64,000 nucleotides of DNA from Garcia nutans. Taxonomy: Eukaryota > Streptophyta > Magnoliopsida > Malpighiales > Euphorbiaceae. Positions 61,191 to 64,000 of this stretch are shown one piece after another. The notes beneath the pieces were generated by a model. The model ran no database searches. It was not told the origin of the DNA and saw only the letters and a list, made by a program, of their open reading frames with translations. The stretch is taken from NCBI GenBank assembly GCA_947685225.1, contig CANTUV010000009.1, positions 2,418,001 to 2,482,000 on the forward strand, read 5' to 3'. How positions within the stretch are numbered: position 1 is the first letter of the stretch; every line of letters begins with the position of its first letter. The translations under genes and the position numbers were made by a program.

Positions 61191-61684
61191 GACCGGGGTA
61201 GGTGCCATTAAGGCAAAGGGCCATTAACAGGATTTTCTTAATATCCTCCAGTTGTTAGGACAGGGGAAGATGCCATTAGGCAATGCGGTAGCAGGATTTT
61301 CTTTATTTTTTATGTAGTTTTTGAAGGCGATGCCCCTTCATGTTTCTGCTTGTATTTGGATGGGCCTTTTTCATTTTTCTGTGCACTCCTTCTATGGCCC
61401 AATTATTTAATTCTCTAAAAATGGAAAGATGGATGTTCTACATTTCTAATGACCTATTCTTTGAAGCGCGGTCACCATTCATTCATCTTTTTACCAATTT
61501 TAACTTTCTTAGCTTATAGCCTTAGTGCCAAGTGTGATTTTCAGTTAAACTTTTTGCTATGTAATGCTTTATGGTCAATATTTTATCTTTCTTTTTGATA
61601 ATGTAGATGCTTTTCTACAAAGGACTTTCTATGTAGCAGGAGAATGCTATTTCTTTAAAACAATGCTTTATTTCTTTAGAACAA

Positions 61685-61900
61685 TGCTGCAATTTACTAT
61701 CTGCAAGAAACTCATCAAATATTTCACATTTACAATTTTTCTTTCAGGTCTCTGAATCTTATAAATATCAGCGTTTCAAATTTACAATTTACTATCTGCA
61801 AGAAACTCATCAAATAATCAGCATCTACCTTGCAGTAGTTTTTTATTTCACATTTACAATTTTTCTTTCAGGTCTCTGAATCTTATAAATATCACAGTAA
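61685..61900 (+). repeat. Local duplication around a PLD splice acceptor
   Basis: ACAATTTACTATCTGCAAGA occurs near 61690 and 61780. The block CACATTTACAATTTTTCTTTCAG plus GTCTCTGAATCTTATAAATA occurs at about 61724-61770 and again at 61850-61894. The intron end and the start of the HKD2 exon are therefore present twice. The exon body after YKYQRF is missing in both. Confidence 0.85.
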
Positions 61901-62046
61901 ATAACATTGCTGAAGAAAACTGGAAGAGATACACAGATCCCGATTTCAAACTACTGCAAGGCCATCTTCTCAGGTATCCTCTGGAGGTAGATGCTGGTGG
62001 GAAGGTAGGCCCCCTACCTGGATATCCAGCTTGCGTTGATACATAA

Positions 62047-62684
62047 ATGATGGAGATAATTTATGGTATGCCTGGGTTTCATAGTTTGGCATATGTTTGG
62101 ATAGCTGTGCTTAATTTGATGGTTTTATTTTTTTTCATTTTCAAAGTCCAATTTGAGCTTGAAATATCGTAATATGTCCAGTTGTGCAAAGTCTAACCAG
62201 CAAAAATGTGAATATATTGGTGCAAAGTCTAATAAGATGTGAATATTGGTTTAGCATTGTTGTGCGGAGTGTAATAAGGTTGGCTTGTGAATATTGAATG
62301 ATTCCAGATTTGTATCTTTACACCAATTACTGATTGTAAGTTCTTCATATTTGTTCTCATTTGCTTTTTAGCTGTTACTGTAACTGTTGGCTGTAATACC
62401 AAAATGTTATGAATCCAAATTTGAATTTAATAACAATATATATTTTATTGAACAAAAAGAAATTATTCTTAAAGAAACCTGCCACTCAAACCTACTCCCC
62501 CACTATAATAAGGAAGCTTAATTATTGACTATCAAATAATTAAAAAGAAAAAATTAATCGAGAAATGGAAGAATTCAGCTCCATGACAAACATTAGGTAA
62601 TATTTAATTTAATTTCATAACAATATTTAATATTTGAAATTAAAATTTTCAATAATTAGGTGATATTTAACAATAATGTTTAAT
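62047..62684. other. 3' flank of PLD remnant
   Basis: AT-rich, no gene seen. A diffuse TGTGAATATTG-G repeat appears around 62205-62300. Confidence 0.45.
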
Positions 62685-63218
62685 TGAGGGTGTTTCACAA
62701 AACTTAAAATCTGGTCAAAACTGATTATAAGCAGTTTTTAGATTATAAGTTGTTTATTTAAATGTTTTTGAAAACTTAAATAGTAGATTATAATATGATT
62801 TTAATAAGTTTTTTAAAAGTTGGGTTTTGCTACTTTTTTTAAACACTTATTTTTTAAGCAGTTTTGACCAAGTAAAAGACCATACTATCCCTACCTAATA
62901 TTCAATTTTTCAAATTTGCCCATCTTATACACTTTATTATTATTATTATTGCAAAATAAATTTTGAATTGACATTTAAAAAATTATTTTTATACAATAAA
63001 TAAACTCAGGGACAGTTTGATCATTTTGACAGTTTCTGCAATTAAAAACTGATTATAAGCTGATTTTACAGAAACACTTAACTGATTATAAACTGATTAT
63101 CAGCTGATTATTAACTAGTTTACAGAAACGCTTAACTGCTTATTTTTAATCTGATTATAATCTAAAAATCACTTATTCACAATAAGCTGAAAAGCTCCAA
63201 TTTTAAGAAACACCCTCA
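62685..63218. mobile_element. MITE with 12-bp inverted ends
   Basis: The ends TGAGGGTGTTTC (62685-62696) and GAAACACCCTCA (63207-63218) are perfect inverted repeats of 12 bp. Within, ACTGATTATAAGC-type words recur near both sides. 534 bp, non-coding. I could not find a clear target duplication, so the superfamily is open. Confidence 0.7.
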
Positions 63219-63856
63219 TATAAGATTTTCAAAAATTAACAATTACTTAATCAATAAATAAATTAAATAATATATTTTTTTTCATTCACAAATAATTATC
63301 ACTTTAGAGTGATAAGTTTTATTCATAATTAATTGTCATTTTATAAAAATTAAGATTATTTTATAGTTTTATTTCAAAATTATCCCTATATAAATATTAA
63401 AAAAAATATTATTAATGAAATGAATAATAAATTAAGGAGAATATTAGTTTAATAAAGTGATTATATAAAATAAATTATTATATAATTTTTTTAATTTTTA
63501 TATAAAAATTTTAAAATAATAATTATTTGTAAAAGGAGGAGGGTTAAATAATAAATTTGCTAAATTTATATTAATAGAAAATATAACAAAATAAAATTTT
63601 ACAGACCTAACTGTAAATTTAGTGAGTTTGAGGAAGGGATAAAAAAATGTGAGAGAATAAATTTTAAAAATTAAACATAAATTTAATAAACAAAATAAAA
63701 AAGGTGATATTGTATTAATTAAAGTCTATAAAACCCAAAAATTAAACCGAAAAAGACAAACAAGCCCCGTTTCCACAATAAGCGATATCCAGTCTCGCCT
63801 CTTACTCAAAAAGCCCTAAAGCATCGCCTCTCAGATTTCTCCTGTTAACGTTCAAA
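63219..63856. other. Upstream region of the right-edge gene
   Basis: AT-rich to about 63720. A TATA-like TCTATAAAACC lies at 63725-63735 and a CT-rich leader with AAAAAGCCCTAAAGC lies before the ATG at 63857. Confidence 0.5.
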
Positions 63857-64000
63857 ATGGTGACTTTCTCTTTCCTTTTGTCTCTATAATATGTTAATTT
63901 TAATGGGTTATTGCTCTTTGCAATTTTGATTTTTAGAAATCTGGGGATCTAATTGATGGCGTTTTGATTGTTTCGCAGGCCGATTCTCCTGGCAAAAGGT
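63857..64000 (+). CDS. Start of an unidentified intron-containing gene (partial)
   Basis: The ATG at 63857-63859 is directly followed by GTGACT, a good donor, so exon 1 would encode only the first Met. The acceptor TTTCGCAG ends at 63978, and exon 2 begins GCCGATTCTCCTGGCAAAAG (ADSPGKR) and leaves the window. A one-codon first coding exon behind a CT-rich leader with a telo-box-like word is common in plant ribosomal and other housekeeping genes. Eight residues are too few to name it. Confidence 0.6.

Larger units (their letters stand above)
56933..62046 (+). pseudogene. Phospholipase D delta-like gene, disabled
   Basis: Exon-like parts with plausible splice sites are 56933-57889, 58184-58300, 58587-58784, 59193-59495, 59589-59657, 59942-60088, 60301-60449, 60679-60831, and a fused end at 61872-62046. 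The parent family are C2-domain enzymes that cleave membrane phospholipids to phosphatidic acid. Visible are the C2 domain (SDPYVTVVV, NPKWKQRF, VKDNDLFGAELIG) and the first HKD motif (HHQKCVLVD, 58608-58634), plus DLHCRIDGPA and IENQYF. Four defects are seen. TAA falls at codon 24 (57002-57004). One G is missing near 60051. The exon with the second HKD motif is gone. The C-terminus is replaced after PLPGY. It could still be transcribed, or a shorter protein could start at 57023, but it cannot be a complete lipase. Confidence 0.85.

Noticed and set aside
1..64000. CRISPR arrays, operons, prokaryotic defence or phage systems
   Set aside because: Spliced genes, plant retroelements and plant promoters show nuclear plant DNA. 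The regular repeats found are minisatellites without spacers.

Overview
The window is eukaryotic, from a flowering plant (eudicot). It holds an intron-bearing RNA polymerase II largest-subunit gene with a heptad-repeat tail, a phospholipase D delta-type gene copy, plant LTR retrotransposons (Athila/Gypsy and Copia), an endogenous plant pararetrovirus and many hAT-type MITEs, all in very AT-rich DNA. The NRPB1 protein resembles those of rosids, and a Malpighiales/Euphorbiaceae source is possible, but that is only an impression.

Layout. 1-1083: truncated solo Athila-type LTR (+ strand). 1084-8690: AT-rich intergenic DNA with two MITEs, an RNase H scrap of a non-LTR element, an NLR leucine-rich-repeat scrap and a long (ATT)n microsatellite. 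8690-14358 and 24847-27470: head-to-tail remains of an endogenous Caulimoviridae element (petuvirus/florendovirus-like), split by an Athila-type retrotransposon on the minus strand (14753-24846). That retrotransposon shares its left LTR with a truncated second element (14359-14752). 27547-33609: Copia element (minus strand) with a 5-bp target duplication, whose right LTR carries a nested 1.1-kb TRIM-like element. 33990-34644: hAT-type MITE. 34653-39850: AT-rich DNA including a degenerate minisatellite. 40284-47802: NRPB1 in 14 exons, intact. 48081-48629: small single-exon gene resembling the syringolide-induced 14-1-1 family. 49376-55917: AT-rich DNA with two more hAT MITEs. 56933-62046: phospholipase D delta-like gene that looks like a pseudogene (early stop, frameshift, loss of the second HKD motif, lost C-terminus). 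63857-64000: first two exons of an unidentified gene running off the window.

The only clearly working genes are NRPB1, the small gene behind it and the partial gene at the right edge. The rest records serial insertion: a pararetrovirus array, an Athila element inside it, a Copia element beside it, a TRIM inside the Copia LTR, and MITEs scattered between and inside genes. I found no CRISPR, operon or other prokaryotic system. The least explained items are a 63-bp hairpin minisatellite shared by the Athila LTRs and the element's interior, an unrecognised 3' ORF of the pararetrovirus, and a pararetrovirus junction that falls exactly at the primer-binding site.
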